Source: Desulforhabdus amnigena (GTDB lineage Bacteria > Desulfobacterota > Syntrophobacteria > Syntrophobacterales > Syntrophobacteraceae). From it: DNA of 64,000 nucleotides. The position numbers and the translations under genes were made by a program. Position 1 is the stretch's first letter. Each line of letters starts with the position of its first letter. The notes below the pieces were generated by a model. It did no database searches. It had not been told where the DNA came from and worked only from the letters and a program-made list of their open reading frames with translations. Shown here piece by piece: positions 45,409-55,370 of this stretch. The stretch is from the NCBI RefSeq assembly GCF_027925305.1, contig NZ_BSDR01000001.1:771001-835000 (forward strand), in the 5' to 3' direction.

Positions 45409-46260
45409 CTATTTTTGTATCAGGGATCGCAGTATCCTCAGGTTTTCCTTATCCTCCTTCATATTTTTTCCCTTGGGCGTTTCGAGAACCATCGGATGCC
45501 CTTTAAATCGGGGATCGTTCAAAAGCAGTCTGAAACCTTCCAGTCCCACTTCACCCTTGCCGATGTGTTCGTGCCGGTCCACATTGGATCCCAGTCCCTT
45601 TTTGCTGTCATTCAAATGGAAAAATTTCAGATGCTCAAGTCCGATGGTCTTATCAAAAAGAGAAAAGGTTTTCTGAAAAGATTCAGGAATTCGAATATCG
45701 TAACCAGCAGCAAAAGTATGGCAGGTATCATAACAGACTCCCAAATGAGCCTTGAACCGTGAAATGTGCAGGATGGTTGCAATTTCCTCAAAGGTAGAGC
45801 CCAAATTGGTTCCCTGTCCGGCAGTAGTTTCTATGAGTATCATGACGTCGGAGACATCCGAAAGGGCGATAGCCCGATCGAGGTTCCGGACGAATCGTTT
45901 GAGGCCTTCTTCCACTCCTTGTCCCACATGGGAACCCGGATGCATGATGAGATGCTGAATGCCGAGCAGGGAGGCTCGTTGCAGTTCGTCAACGAAGGCG
46001 TTTATCGACTTTTCAAGTTTTTCGGGTTCTGCAGATGCGAGATTGATAAGGTACGTGTCATGAGCGGCTATGGGCATAAATCCCGATTCCTTATGGCGAT
46101 CTCTAAAGAGTTCGACAGCTTCTGGCTCAATGGGGAGGGCGTGCCACTGTCTTTCATTTTTAGTGAATATCTGAAGCGCCTCTCCCCCTACTTCCTTGAT
46201 TCGGTCGAAAGCCAAGTGTAACCCGCCTGCGATGGACATATGAGCACCCAGCAGTGGCAT
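45409..46260 (-). CDS. nfo: Endonuclease IV (AP endonuclease)
   Basis: The 283-residue enzyme cuts DNA at abasic sites in base-excision repair. It begins MPLLGAHMSIAGGL and carries the zinc-ligand motifs HPGSHVGQG, LIETTAGQGTNLG, GVCYDTCHTFAAGYD and the HLNDSKKGLGSNVDRHEHIGKG region. The length matches E. coli Nfo (285). I use the ATG at 46260, which has an AGGAAGG site, and not the longer frame from 46326. Confidence 0.95.
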   Translation of the reverse strand: MPLLGAHMSIAGGLHLAFDRIKEVGGEALQIFTKNERQWHALPIEPEAVELFRDRHKESGFMPIAAHDTYLINLASAEPEKLEKSINAFVDELQRASLLGIQHLIMHPGSHVGQGVEEGLKRFVRNLDRAIALSDVSDVMILIETTAGQGTNLGSTFEEIATILHISRFKAHLGVCYDTCHTFAAGYDIRIPESFQKTFSLFDKTIGLEHLKFFHLNDSKKGLGSNVDRHEHIGKGEVGLEGFRLLLNDPRFKGHPMVLETPKGKNMKEDKENLRILRSLIQK

Positions 46261-46379
46261 GTAATTCCTTCCTCTTTGATAGATACAAAAATCTTGCACT
46301 CTTTTCGAAATCCGTTTTCTTGGCAAATACCAGTGGCTATGCTATAGGAATGCCTGACTGTTTACCCTCATTTGTGGAC

Positions 46380-46465
46380 CCGCAGATTATGCAGATTCTG
46401 CAAAAAAGAGAAAAGATCCGTTTGTTGAACTTTTTCCATTTTCTGCGTGTTCTCCGTCCTCTGTA
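46380..46465 (-). repeat. Dispersed intergenic repeat, copy B
   Basis: This is the inverted counterpart of the repeat at 192-260. It has the same flanking blocks (cgcagattatgcagatt at one end and tctccgtcctctg at the other) around an A/T-rich spacer longer than in copy A. It lies between nfo and the potassium uptake operon. Confidence 0.5.
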
Positions 46466-46507
46466 GTCAATGATTATATCCATCTATTTGGAGGGGACTT
46501 TATAAGT

Positions 46508-47878
46508 ATGCGCATTTCAAAGCATTTGTCGCCATCCATTTATCCCATCCTCGGTTTTCTATCCCTCATTTTGCTGGGAACTGTCGTGCTCGAAGCAATT
46601 CCTTTACGGCGCGGCAGCCATCTTCCCTTGATCGATTCCCTCTTCATGGTGACCTCGGCCGTATGTGTAACAGGCCTTTCCGTCATAGATATCGGAAAGG
46701 AATTCACCGTGTGGGGACAGGTCACCATCATGCTCCTCATTCAAATGGGGGGGCTCGGAATCATGACCTTTTCAACCGTGCTCCTTCTGGTGCTTGGCAG
46801 ATCCATTTCCTTTCGTTCGCGATTTGTCGTGCAGGATATTTTTACCCACAGCCCTCAAGCGGATCTATACGTTCTCCTGAGGAGGGTCATCCTGTTTACC
46901 TTCTCTTTTGAAGCTGCCGGTTCCTTTCTGCTGTTTTCCCGCTTTCATCAACAGTTTGACTCTCTTAAAGCATGGTACTATGCTGTTTTTCATTCCATCA
47001 GTGCATTCTGCAATGCGGGATTCAGCCTTTTTCCCGATTCCTTCATGGGCTACAGGGATGATGCTCTGGTGAATTTGACCATCATGGCATTGATCGTTTT
47101 CGGGGGGATAGGATTCATGGTCATGCACGAACTGGTCCGTGCCGCTGAGCAGGGAAAATCGAGACGGCAATACTGGATCCGACTTTCCCTTCACACCAAG
47201 ATGGTACTATGCATGACCGCCACTTTGCTGGTCGGAGGTACGATTTTCTTTCTGGTGAGCGAATGGTCGACCACTTTGAAGGAACTTCCATTTTCAACAA
47301 AACTCCTGGCCTCCTTCTTCCAGTCGGTCACGCCGCGCACCGCCGGCTTCAATACGTTGGACTATGCATCCATGATCAACATCACCTTGCTCGGCACGGT
47401 GATGTTGATGTTTATCGGTGCTTCTCCCGGTTCGACGGGAGGTGGAATCAAGACCAGCACCCTGGGGGTCTTGTTGGCTCTCAGTCGCGCTAGGCTGAAA
47501 GGGTCCGCGGATCATGTCCATGCATTCAAGCGATCCATTGTACCTACCACCGTCAACCGTGCCTTCGGTATATTTGTCATCTCTGTCGCCATCGTTCTCA
47601 TCGGTACGGCATGCATGCTGATTTCACAAGTAGGAAGCATACCGCATAAGGAGAGTTCCGGCCAATTCATGGAACTTTTTTTTGAAACGACTTCAGCGTT
47701 TGGAACTGTCGGATTGAGTCTGGGGATTACCCCTGGCCTGACGGGATGGAGTAAATTCATTTTGGTGCTCATGATGTTTACGGGACGTTTGGGGCCTCTC
47801 GTCATTGCCATGGCCATTCAGGCGGAGGAGAGCAAGGGGAGATTTTACTACGCGCAAGAACCCATCATGATCGGTTGA
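46508..47878 (+). CDS. ktrB: Potassium uptake channel subunit (KtrB/TrkH family)
   Basis: The 456-residue membrane protein has the four selectivity-filter turns of the superfamily: TSAVCVTGLSV, SISAFCNAGFSL, SVTPRTAGFNT and TTSAFGTVGLSLG. KtrB/TrkH forms the K+-conducting (often Na+-coupled) dimer gated by the RCK protein encoded next door. The length is nearer KtrB (about 450) than TrkH (about 480). Confidence 0.93.
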   Translation: MRISKHLSPSIYPILGFLSLILLGTVVLEAIPLRRGSHLPLIDSLFMVTSAVCVTGLSVIDIGKEFTVWGQVTIMLLIQMGGLGIMTFSTVLLLVLGRSISFRSRFVVQDIFTHSPQADLYVLLRRVILFTFSFEAAGSFLLFSRFHQQFDSLKAWYYAVFHSISAFCNAGFSLFPDSFMGYRDDALVNLTIMALIVFGGIGFMVMHELVRAAEQGKSRRQYWIRLSLHTKMVLCMTATLLVGGTIFFLVSEWSTTLKELPFSTKLLASFFQSVTPRTAGFNTLDYASMINITLLGTVMLMFIGASPGSTGGGIKTSTLGVLLALSRARLKGSADHVHAFKRSIVPTTVNRAFGIFVISVAIVLIGTACMLISQVGSIPHKESSGQFMELFFETTSAFGTVGLSLGITPGLTGWSKFILVLMMFTGRLGPLVIAMAIQAEESKGRFYYAQEPIMIG

Positions 47879-47887
47879 GGTTGTGAA

Positions 47888-48559
47888 ATGCGCCAGATCG
47901 CCATCATCGGACTCGGCAATTTTGGATATTACCTGGGGCGCGAGCTTTACAGCAAAGGATATGACGTCATAGGTCTCGATAGCCAACAGGAAGCGGTTCA
48001 AAAGGCCAAGAACGAAATCAGCGAAGCTGTTTTAGCGGATGGGACAGATAGGGATACACTGCTGGCCTTGGGCATTCCCCAGGTGGACCTGGCGGTAGTC
48101 ACCATCGGGACCAATATGCTCGCCAGCATCATGACGACCTTTCACCTGAAGGAAATGGGGGTCAAGCGTGTCTATGCCAAAGCCCTCAGCGAGGAGCACG
48201 GACAGGTGCTCATGCGCATGGGGGCCGACGAGATTCTGTTTCCGGAAAAGGATCTCGCCTGTTCTTTAGCACGCAGAATAGAAAACCCCAATCTCCTGGA
48301 ATACCTGCCTTCCATCCAGGACTATGGAATCTTCGAAGTGAGCAATCCGAAAGGGCTCATGGGAAAATCCCTGCGGGACCTCGATATGATCAATAGGTAC
48401 GGGATTCAGGTCATTGCCATCCGTGAGGGGGAGGACAAGCGCCTGGCTTTCATTCCGAAAGCGGACTATGTTATCAAAGCAAACGACGTGATGATTCTGC
48501 TGGGTTCCAACCAATCCATGGATGAATTTTTGGAGGAAATAGAATACGAACAAAAATGA
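47888..48559 (+). CDS. ktrA: Potassium uptake regulatory subunit (KtrA/TrkA)
   Basis: The 223-residue protein has an RCK_N domain with the Rossmann start IAIIGLGNFGYYLG and the acidic LDSQQ at strand 2, and an RCK_C domain (about 140-220). It binds nucleotide and gates KtrB. The single RCK unit, and not the doubled form of enteric TrkA, supports the Ktr name. It starts nine bases after ktrB. Confidence 0.93.
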   Translation: MRQIAIIGLGNFGYYLGRELYSKGYDVIGLDSQQEAVQKAKNEISEAVLADGTDRDTLLALGIPQVDLAVVTIGTNMLASIMTTFHLKEMGVKRVYAKALSEEHGQVLMRMGADEILFPEKDLACSLARRIENPNLLEYLPSIQDYGIFEVSNPKGLMGKSLRDLDMINRYGIQVIAIREGEDKRLAFIPKADYVIKANDVMILLGSNQSMDEFLEEIEYEQK

Positions 48560-48615
48560 TGAAATCGCATCAATTTTGAGCTTCTTTTCATATAGATAAA
48601 AAGGAGATACTTTTT

Positions 48616-49914
48616 ATGATTGAACGTTATACCCGCCCTGAGATGGGGCGAATTTGGACTATCGAAAACAAATATCGAAAGTGGCTGGATGTGGAAATTG
48701 CGGTTTGCGAAGCCCTTTCAGAGGCGGGAAACATTCCGGCTGACGATCTGAAAGACATTAAGGAAAAAGCGGCTTTTGATGTCAAGAGGATCGAGGAAAT
48801 CGAACAGGAAACTCATCACGACGTGATTGCATTTCTGACGAACGTGGCAGAACATGTAGGGCCGGCTTCCAGGCATATTCACGAGGGACTGACCTCCTCT
48901 GATGTCCTCGATACGTCCATGGCTTTGCTTTTGAAGGAAGCTGCGGATCTTCTCCTGGAAGATATGGACAGACTCTTGGCCGTTCTCAAAAGAAGGGCTT
49001 ATGAATGGAAAGATACCGTGATGATTGGGCGGTCTCATGGCATTCACGCCGAGCCCATCACTTTCGGACTCAAGTTTGCTCTCTGGTATTCTGAAATGGT
49101 GCGGAATCGTGAGCGCATGGAGCATGCCAGGGAATCGATTCGAGTGGGTAAAATTTCCGGAGCTGTGGGAACTTATGCCAATATTGATCCAGCCATCGAA
49201 AAGAAGGTCTGTCATGCATTGGGATTGAAACCTGCCCCCATCAGTACGCAAATCATACAGCGTGACCGTTATGCAGAATTTTTTTCCACCCTGGCGATCA
49301 TCGGTTGCTCCATTGAAAAGATAGCTGTTGAAATCCGTCACCTGCAGCGCACGGAAGTTCGTGAAGTTGAAGAATTCTTTGCTGCAGGTCAAAAGGGTTC
49401 TTCCGCCATGCCCCACAAACGCAATCCCATCGCTTCCGAAAACTTGGCCGGTCTTGCCCGCGTCCTTCGCGGAAACGCTCTGGCGGCCATGGAAAATGTG
49501 GCTCTCTGGCATGAACGGGATATCAGCCATTCGTCAGTTGAACGAATCATCGCCCCCGATTCCACAATTCTTTTGGACTATATGCTGGCACGGCTTACCA
49601 GAGTGCTCGATAAGCTGGTAGCGTACCCGGAAAACATGCAAAAAAACCTCGAACTGACCGGGTCGCTCTTCTTTTCTCAACAGGTGATGCTTGCCTTGAC
49701 CCGTAAAGGACTCACCCGTGAAGATGCGTACAAAATGGTACAAAGAAATGCCATGACCGTTTGGAAGGAAGGCGGCCAATTGAACGATCAATTGAAGAAG
49801 GATAGCGACGTCATGCGGTACCTTGGTTCCGAGGAAATCGACGGTATATTCGACCTTCGTTACCATTTGAAACATGTGGACACGATTTTTCAAAAGGTAT
49901 TTGAAGCGGAGTAG
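48616..49914 (+). CDS. purB: Adenylosuccinate lyase
   Basis: The 432-residue enzyme removes fumarate from SAICAR and adenylosuccinate in purine synthesis. The superfamily signature is present as [16 protein letters not shown], with the catalytic TSSDVLDT and [12 protein letters not shown] segments. The length is typical of the short (Bacillus/Thermotoga-type) PurB. AAGGAGA precedes the ATG. Confidence 0.96.
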   Translation: MIERYTRPEMGRIWTIENKYRKWLDVEIAVCEALSEAGNIPADDLKDIKEKAAFDVKRIEEIEQETHHDVIAFLTNVAEHVGPASRHIHEGLTSSDVLDTSMALLLKEAADLLLEDMDRLLAVLKRRAYEWKDTVMIGRSHGIHAEPITFGLKFALWYSEMVRNRERMEHARESIRVGKISGAVGTYANIDPAIEKKVCHALGLKPAPISTQIIQRDRYAEFFSTLAIIGCSIEKIAVEIRHLQRTEVREVEEFFAAGQKGSSAMPHKRNPIASENLAGLARVLRGNALAAMENVALWHERDISHSSVERIIAPDSTILLDYMLARLTRVLDKLVAYPENMQKNLELTGSLFFSQQVMLALTRKGLTREDAYKMVQRNAMTVWKEGGQLNDQLKKDSDVMRYLGSEEIDGIFDLRYHLKHVDTIFQKVFEAE

Positions 49915-50123
49915 GGGCGGCGCAGAAAAAGGATGTCCACTCATGGCTTATGGGGCGGGCACCATGGGGGGCTTCATTGACTGGAATGATTATTGCCATC
50001 CGATTTCGTTTGAGGGTTGATCGCTTACCTGGAAAAGTTTATGCTGTAAAATTCCGATGATGAAGCGAAACGGATGCAGTTGTGTCCGTCTGGAAGAAAA
50101 TCCCAACCTGTGAGCAATCCCAA

Positions 50124-52214
50124 ATGAGCAGTAAGTCCATCAGCAAGGTCTCTCGACTTCCCGAACTTCTCGCGCCAGCCGGCCATGTGGAAGCTTTTCA
50201 TGCCGCATTGGAAAGCGGTGCGGATGCCGTCTATCTTGGTCTGAAACAACTGAGTGCGAGAGCCTCTGCCACGAATTTTTCGCTGGAAGAACTTTCTACC
50301 CTTGTTCCCTATGCGCACAAACGGAACGTTTCTGTCTATGTAGCTTTGAACAGTGTCATGGCTGCACCGCAGTTTCCTGCCATAATGGATTCCATACAGT
50401 CCATGGCGGATATCCATGTGGATGCTCTGATCGTTCAGGATGCTGGAATTTTCTATCTGGTGCGCAAGTTCTTTCCGCATCTCAAGCTCCATGCAAGCAC
50501 GCTCATGGCCATTCACAACAGCGCTGGAGTTCACCAGTTGGAGAAGATGGGTGCGGAGCGGGTTGTCCTGGCCCGCGAACTGAGTTTGGATGAAATCCGC
50601 CAAATCAGTGTCTCAACCCGGGCCGAGCTGGAAATATTCGTCCATGGGGCTCTCTGTTATTCATACTCCGGGCTTTGTCTGGCGAGCAGCTATCGGGGAG
50701 GGCACGGGGGATTGCAGGGACGCTGTGTGCAACCCTGCCGTCTGCGTTTCAAGCAGGGACGCAAAGAGGGTTTCTTCCTCTCCTGCAATGACGTGTGTGC
50801 TCTCCCCCTCGTTCCGGAACTCAAGAAGTTGAGGATTGCATCCTTTAAAATAGAAGGGCGCATGAAAGGAGCCGACTATATCGGGCAAGTCGTCAAGGCC
50901 TATCGTCTTGTTCTGGATGCACCTCCCGAGCGGCAAAAGGACGCTTTGGCAGAAGCCCAGCAGTATCTTCTGCAATCTCCCTCAAGACGCCTGACGACTG
51001 GTTTTTTTGACAAGAATTTCAATGCAGAAATCCTCACGCCTCATCGTTCGGGTTCGAGCGGCCTTTGGGTGGGAACCGTAAAAACTGTTCAGGATAATAA
51101 AGCGGCTGTTCTGCTGCGCCACGACTTGGAACTAGGAGATCGAGTGCGTCCAGAATCCTCCGAGGGCAAGGAAAAGCGTGCTTTTTCCGTCAGGGAAATC
51201 TTTGCTCAGAACGGAAGCCCTTTAAAAAACGCCCGCTCTGGTGAACGTGTCCTTTTGCCCATGCAAAGCGATCTTTTGCCTGGCGAGCGCCTCTTTAAAG
51301 TGGGAAGCCGCTCTCAATCCATTCCTGGTCTATGGCAAAAGATTCGAAACGAAATACCGGAAAATGTGCCATTCCATAAGAAATTCAATGAACGTGAGCG
51401 CATATTTGAAGATTGGCCGGTGATGCAGTTCAATCCTCGAAGGGCTGAAGAGACGGTCATTCTCAAAATCGGTTCGGTGGGAAACCTTTCCGAAGCCTTT
51501 CAATCTCCTGCAGGTTGGGTGATGCTTACAGCCACTCGGGCCAACCTGGAAAAAATGGCCAGGCAGCGCCTCATTCCAGCGCAAAAACAGCGTTTCGTGT
51601 GGTCACTCCCTGTCCTCCTCAGCGAGAAAGACATAGAATATTATCGACCTGCGGTTCGTTGGTTTTGCGATAAAGGGTTTAGTTCCTGGGAAATCAATAA
51701 CTGGGCGCACCTGGATCTGTTCGAAGGCAGGAGAAATCTGAATCTTTTTGCGGGAAGCCGTTTCAACATCAGAAATCTAGCGGCTATGGCGGCATTGGGA
51801 GAGGCCGGCTGTCAATGGACGGAGCTTTCCATCGAAATCACACGTGAAGAACTTCAGCTCCTGAGTCACGGACCATTCAGCACTCTTCCCATCGTCACAT
51901 TGTATTCATGGCCCCCCCTATTCACTTCACGCTTGTCTCCCAAGCTCCAGGAAGACAAGCCGCTTCTCTCACCTCGCAAGGATATTTACAGCTTTCGAAA
52001 GAAAGGTCCGCATTCTTTCATCTACGCCGAAAAACCTATGAACTGGTTTGGGCAGATTCCCGTTCTCCAATCCTACGGATTTCGCTATTTCCTGATCGAT
52101 CTCAGTGAAGGCCCGCACAACCAGGCGAAAGAATTGGAAAGGCTGTTCAGCGGTTTCAAAAGATGCAGGGCCGATGAGCCTTTTTCCCTGTTCAATTTTG
52201 AGCGAAAACCCTGA
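50124..52214 (+). CDS. U32-family peptidase / tRNA-rRNA modification-type protein
   Basis: The 696-residue protein opens LPELLAPAGHVEAFHAALESGADAVYLG and carries the U32 signature EIFVHGALCYSYSGLCLASS, followed by GRCVQPCR and LSCNDVCAL, cysteines that may bind an Fe-S cluster. Large U32 proteins include YegQ, TrhP and RlhA, several of which act in RNA hydroxylation and not in proteolysis. The C-terminal half (about 380-696) is divergent. I use the ATG at 50124. No partner gene is adjacent. Confidence 0.85.
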   Translation: MSSKSISKVSRLPELLAPAGHVEAFHAALESGADAVYLGLKQLSARASATNFSLEELSTLVPYAHKRNVSVYVALNSVMAAPQFPAIMDSIQSMADIHVDALIVQDAGIFYLVRKFFPHLKLHASTLMAIHNSAGVHQLEKMGAERVVLARELSLDEIRQISVSTRAELEIFVHGALCYSYSGLCLASSYRGGHGGLQGRCVQPCRLRFKQGRKEGFFLSCNDVCALPLVPELKKLRIASFKIEGRMKGADYIGQVVKAYRLVLDAPPERQKDALAEAQQYLLQSPSRRLTTGFFDKNFNAEILTPHRSGSSGLWVGTVKTVQDNKAAVLLRHDLELGDRVRPESSEGKEKRAFSVREIFAQNGSPLKNARSGERVLLPMQSDLLPGERLFKVGSRSQSIPGLWQKIRNEIPENVPFHKKFNERERIFEDWPVMQFNPRRAEETVILKIGSVGNLSEAFQSPAGWVMLTATRANLEKMARQRLIPAQKQRFVWSLPVLLSEKDIEYYRPAVRWFCDKGFSSWEINNWAHLDLFEGRRNLNLFAGSRFNIRNLAAMAALGEAGCQWTELSIEITREELQLLSHGPFSTLPIVTLYSWPPLFTSRLSPKLQEDKPLLSPRKDIYSFRKKGPHSFIYAEKPMNWFGQIPVLQSYGFRYFLIDLSEGPHNQAKELERLFSGFKRCRADEPFSLFNFERKP

Positions 52215-52230
52215 GTGCTGATCTATAAGC

Positions 52231-52270
52231 CCTAAAAACAAAAACCCGGGGCAATTGAACAACCCGGGTT
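52231..52270 (-). terminator. Intrinsic terminator of the tyrosine-rich protein gene
   Basis: On the minus strand an eight-base GC-rich stem (aacccggg/cccgggtt, 52243-52250 with 52263-52270) is followed by tttttgttttt. It lies between two convergent genes and serves the leftward one. It may also slow transcription from the U32 gene, but without a U-run. Confidence 0.75.
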
Positions 52271-52404
52271 GCATAGAACTCTCAAGGTTTATCCGCTTCA
52301 AAAGCGGCGTGAAAATTCACCAAATTTCAACTCTTCAACTTCGTATTCTCGGTATAACGTTCCTTTTTCCATCGGGTTTTCCAGCTTGCGCATTCACTAC
52401 AACT

Positions 52405-52791
52405 CTAGAAGCTGAAAAAGAAGCTAAAACCTGGAAAGACGAAAGGATAGAATGGATATACAGGAGCGTAATAATCAACATATGATCTGTAGTAAGGACG
52501 GTAGTATGAACGGTAATAGGGTCGATAGTAGGGTCGATAGTAATAATATCCGTAGGAACGGGATCCAGGATATCGTCCATAATAATGACGTTTGTAGTTG
52601 CCATGATAATACCTGGAGCGGTCACCCCCGTAGTACCCATGAGAATGGGGTCTGCTGTAACTGGACTGGTAGGAACGGTTTGGGCTTCGATCCCTGTAAG
52701 AACCTCTTTCAGCGAGAGCAGTAGTAGAAGTCGCCACCAGCATCAAAATGGCGAAAACCGACAACACTTTTTTAATTTTGTTGGCCTTCAT
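52405..52791 (-). CDS. Tyrosine-rich secreted low-complexity protein
   Basis: The 128-residue protein has a clean signal peptide (MKANKIKKVLSVFAILML... cleavage near ALA-ERG). The mature part is almost wholly Tyr, Arg, Ser, His, Gly and Pro. It contains imperfect RPYYRPYYRSYY-type repeats (about 88-108) and ends in an aromatic/Pro tail, FPGFSFFFSF. I know no function. Tyr/Arg-rich secreted proteins may be structural or surface-associated. The ATG at 52791 has GAGGTG upstream, and a terminator follows the gene. A terminal Phe with hydrophobic alternation resembles outer-membrane sorting signals, but this is only suggestive. Confidence 0.65.
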   Translation of the reverse strand: MKANKIKKVLSVFAILMLVATSTTALAERGSYRDRSPNRSYQSSYSRPHSHGYYGGDRSRYYHGNYKRHYYGRYPGSRSYGYYYYRPYYRPYYRSYYRPYYRSYVDYYAPVYPFYPFVFPGFSFFFSF

Positions 52792-53044
52792 GGTTGTCAC
52801 CTCGCGCACAATCTGTTGATTCTAACTCGGTTATGCTGAATCTCGCCAGGGGGTCTTCTCTATCTATCTCCGTTTCAAACCGAAGAATTTCTCTTTCAAT
52901 ACAGATGAAAGAAGAACTCGTAAAACCCTCTCGTACATAACCTTTAATAATTTAATCATTCTCAAAAAAAATTAAAGAGGCTTCTTATCGGACTCCAACC
53001 CGTTCAAGAAGTTCAAGAGAGGATGATGATTTTGCCGCGATGTG

Positions 53045-53836
53045 TTAATGAATGAGGCGGCGATACATTGCCGCGACGGCAAGGGGGAAGCAGATCATGC
53101 TGAAGATGGCGAGATAGGCGACATCCCAGAGAAGATCCATTTTCACCATACCCAGGGAGAAATATCGAGTCAGCCGCACCAAATGAGTCAGGGGAAAAAT
53201 GATGGCCATCTTCTGTGCCCAATAAGGAAGGTTTTCCAGAGGGAAAAAAGTGCCGCTGAAAAGGAACATTGGAGTGATAAACAGGAAAATAGGAAGGTTG
53301 TAAGTGTCGATGCTGGGGACGATTCCTGTAAAAAGCATTCCGATGGAGCCAAACGCCAGTCCGCCCAAGAATGCGAGAGGAAGAATCAGGAGACCATATG
53401 GGAATTGGACCAGGCCAAAAAGGCTGACCACTCCGAACATGATGCCTGTGGCGATTACCGATTTGGTCGCTCCCCAGACGATTTCTCCGGTGATGACTTC
53501 CTCCATGGAAAGGGGGGTAGCCATCATGGCATCGAATGTCTTCTGATAATACATCCTCACGAAGGAGGCGTAAGTATTTTCAAAAAAAGCGTTGTACATG
53601 ATCGTGACCGCCAGCAAGGACGGAGCGATAAATCGGATATAGGACAGTGCATACCCCTCAAATGAAATCTTTTCTATAAAAGAGCTCAGACCAAATCCAA
53701 AGGCCAGTAGATAGAAAACAGGCTCGAAGAGGGGCGGAAGGAAATTGATCAGCCAGATCTTCCTGTAAACGATCAAGTTGCGATTCCAAACCCGCATGAA
53801 GCGGCGAGATATGTTGAATGGCATCGACACCTTCAT
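53045..53836 (-). CDS. ABC-2-type permease (NodJ-like)
   Basis: The 263-residue integral membrane protein has six predicted membrane segments. The motif FFENTYASFVRMYYQKTFDAMMATPLSMEEVITGEIVWGATK-like region (about 90-130) is typical of the NodJ/lipopolysaccharide-export ABC-2 permeases. It overlaps the upstream ATPase gene by four bases, so the two form one exporter. The substrate is unknown, and NodJ homologues outside rhizobia need not export Nod factors. Confidence 0.87.
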   Translation of the reverse strand: MKVSMPFNISRRFMRVWNRNLIVYRKIWLINFLPPLFEPVFYLLAFGFGLSSFIEKISFEGYALSYIRFIAPSLLAVTIMYNAFFENTYASFVRMYYQKTFDAMMATPLSMEEVITGEIVWGATKSVIATGIMFGVVSLFGLVQFPYGLLILPLAFLGGLAFGSIGMLFTGIVPSIDTYNLPIFLFITPMFLFSGTFFPLENLPYWAQKMAIIFPLTHLVRLTRYFSLGMVKMDLLWDVAYLAIFSMICFPLAVAAMYRRLIH

Positions 53837-54786
53837 TCACGAAGCTCCCTTCCCGTTAATCTCAAGAAAACGTCCTCCAAGGTTGCCATTCTCTGAATGC
53901 ACTTTTCCTTGCAGTATCGATTGCCGATTTTTTCAAAAATCCGATCATCCGGTTGACCATAAATGATCAAGCGATGCTCGAGATCATCGTGCATGAGATG
54001 TTGGGATTGTATGAAGGTGCGCAGTTCCTGAGAGGGTTCCGTGATTTCTACCACATCCCGTCCGGCATATTCTCGAATCAATTGAGAAGGTTTACCCTGA
54101 ACAAGGATTTTTCCGTGATCCATGATGATGAGGCGGTCGCAGAGGCGTGAAGCTTCATCCATGTTATGGGTGGTGAGTAGAATGGAAAGCCCCTTCGACC
54201 TGAGTTCCTCCAATCGTTCCCACACCTGGTGGCGGGATTGTGGATCCAGGGCTGTTGTAGGTTCATCGAGTATGAGGAGTTCCGGGTCGTTGATGAGTGC
54301 TCTGGCGAGAATAAGGCGACGCAGCATGCCTCCGGAAAGACTGGTGACCGTATCGTCTTTTCGGTGGTTGAGGGCCATGTATTCAAGGAGTTGCAGAGCC
54401 TTCTCTTTGGCGGTCTTCCTCGGTATATCAAAATAACGGGCGAAGACCTCCAGGTTCTGTAAAACGGTCAAATCCGGGTCCGGATTGTTTTCCTGCTGGC
54501 ATACTCCGATACTGAAGCGGATGGCTCGCCATTGAGTCCGCATGTTCAGTCCGAATATATGGAGACTTCCTCCAGTCAAGGGTGAAAAACCATAAATCAT
54601 GCGAACGGTGGATGTCTTCCCTGCGCCGTTGGGTCCAAGCAATCCAAGACATTCCCCATGCACGAGGTGAAAAGAAATGTCGTCCACCGCTACAAAATCA
54701 CCAAAACTTTTCCTGAGATTGCGGGCCTCGATAATGTATCTGGGCGATCCTCCCATAGAATCCTTGTCCTGACGGGTGCCATCCAT
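53833..54786 (-). CDS. ABC transporter ATPase (NodI/DrrA-like)
   Basis: The 317-residue ATPase has Walker A GPNGAGKTSTVRM, Q-loop GVCQQENN, signature LSGGMLRRL, Walker B LLILDEPTTALD and the H-loop TTHNMDEA. The C-terminal extension of about 80 residues is usual for NodI/CcmA-type subunits. It is first in the two-gene operon with the permease. Confidence 0.93.
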   Translation of the reverse strand: MDGTRQDKDSMGGSPRYIIEARNLRKSFGDFVAVDDISFHLVHGECLGLLGPNGAGKTSTVRMIYGFSPLTGGSLHIFGLNMRTQWRAIRFSIGVCQQENNPDPDLTVLQNLEVFARYFDIPRKTAKEKALQLLEYMALNHRKDDTVTSLSGGMLRRLILARALINDPELLILDEPTTALDPQSRHQVWERLEELRSKGLSILLTTHNMDEASRLCDRLIIMDHGKILVQGKPSQLIREYAGRDVVEITEPSQELRTFIQSQHLMHDDLEHRLIIYGQPDDRIFEKIGNRYCKEKCIQRMATLEDVFLRLTGRELRE

Positions 54787-55150
54787 TCATAGGCTGTCCG
54801 GCGCCCATACCAAAAAGTTTCCATTCGGTTTTTCAATATCCTGGAAACGAGGATGAGCGCCACCAAAGCCTTTTGCCAAGCAGGCATGGAAGTGATGTTT
54901 TAAAGATCCTTTTTCCAGATCGAAATTGATTGTGCGAACGGAAGTAATATATTGCCTGCAGTCGTAATCTGGCAAATCTATTTTTCAGGCTTTAATTCTG
55001 AGATGTTTGTAGAGGGAAAACGGCTTCATAGCTACAGTGGCGCTCTTTAACCAGAGAGGTTTTTATTCGGAAACGACTTCCTAAAAAAAACCCGGCTCAA
55101 GCCACCTCACTCCGCCTGACCCGGGTTCGAAGGCAAATTTATATATACAG
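54787..55150. other. Intergenic region holding a leftward terminator
   Basis: This gap upstream of the ABC operon contains the terminator of the small zinc protein (55083-55127) and presumably the ABC promoter. A 62-codon leftward frame (54975-54787) starts at a TTG without a ribosome site. I do not call it a gene. Confidence 0.45.
55083..55127 (-). terminator. Intrinsic terminator of the four-CxxC small gene
   Basis: On the minus strand aacccgg pairs with ccgggtt across a loop of about 30 bases and is followed by eight T residues. It lies 24 bases past the stop of the 50-codon gene. Confidence 0.75.
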
Positions 55151-55303
55151 TTATTTTTTGCTCTCCTCACAGGGAACACAATATCCCCTTTCGTCGATGC
55201 ATTCTTCACAATAAGACCGGTGGCACATGCGGCATTCAGCCACAGCCGATTCCCGGTCAAAATTCTCTCCGCAAGCCGAACAACTGAATTTTTCCTCTGC
55301 CAT
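55151..55303 (-). CDS. 50-residue protein with four CxxC zinc-knuckle pairs
   Basis: The frame runs from ATG (55303) to TAA (55151). The protein has CSAC (8-11), CRMCH (24-28), CEEC (32-35) and CVPC (42-45), eight cysteines in 50 residues. This suggests two zinc sites in a ribbon or treble-clef (B-box/RING-like) arrangement. A GAGGTG ribosome site lies six bases before the ATG, and a good terminator follows. I know no named family. It may be a regulatory or adaptor protein. Confidence 0.75.
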   Translation of the reverse strand: MAEEKFSCSACGENFDRESAVAECRMCHRSYCEECIDERGYCVPCEESKK

Positions 55304-55370
55304 TGTGTTTCACCTCGTTGGAGAACCCGGTGGAGTTCTACATTTTTACTGTATGGTATCTCTTGATACA

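Noticed and set aside
54787-54975. 62-codon minus-strand frame before the ABC operon
   Set aside because: It has a TTG start, no ribosome site and no motif. Not enough to call a gene.
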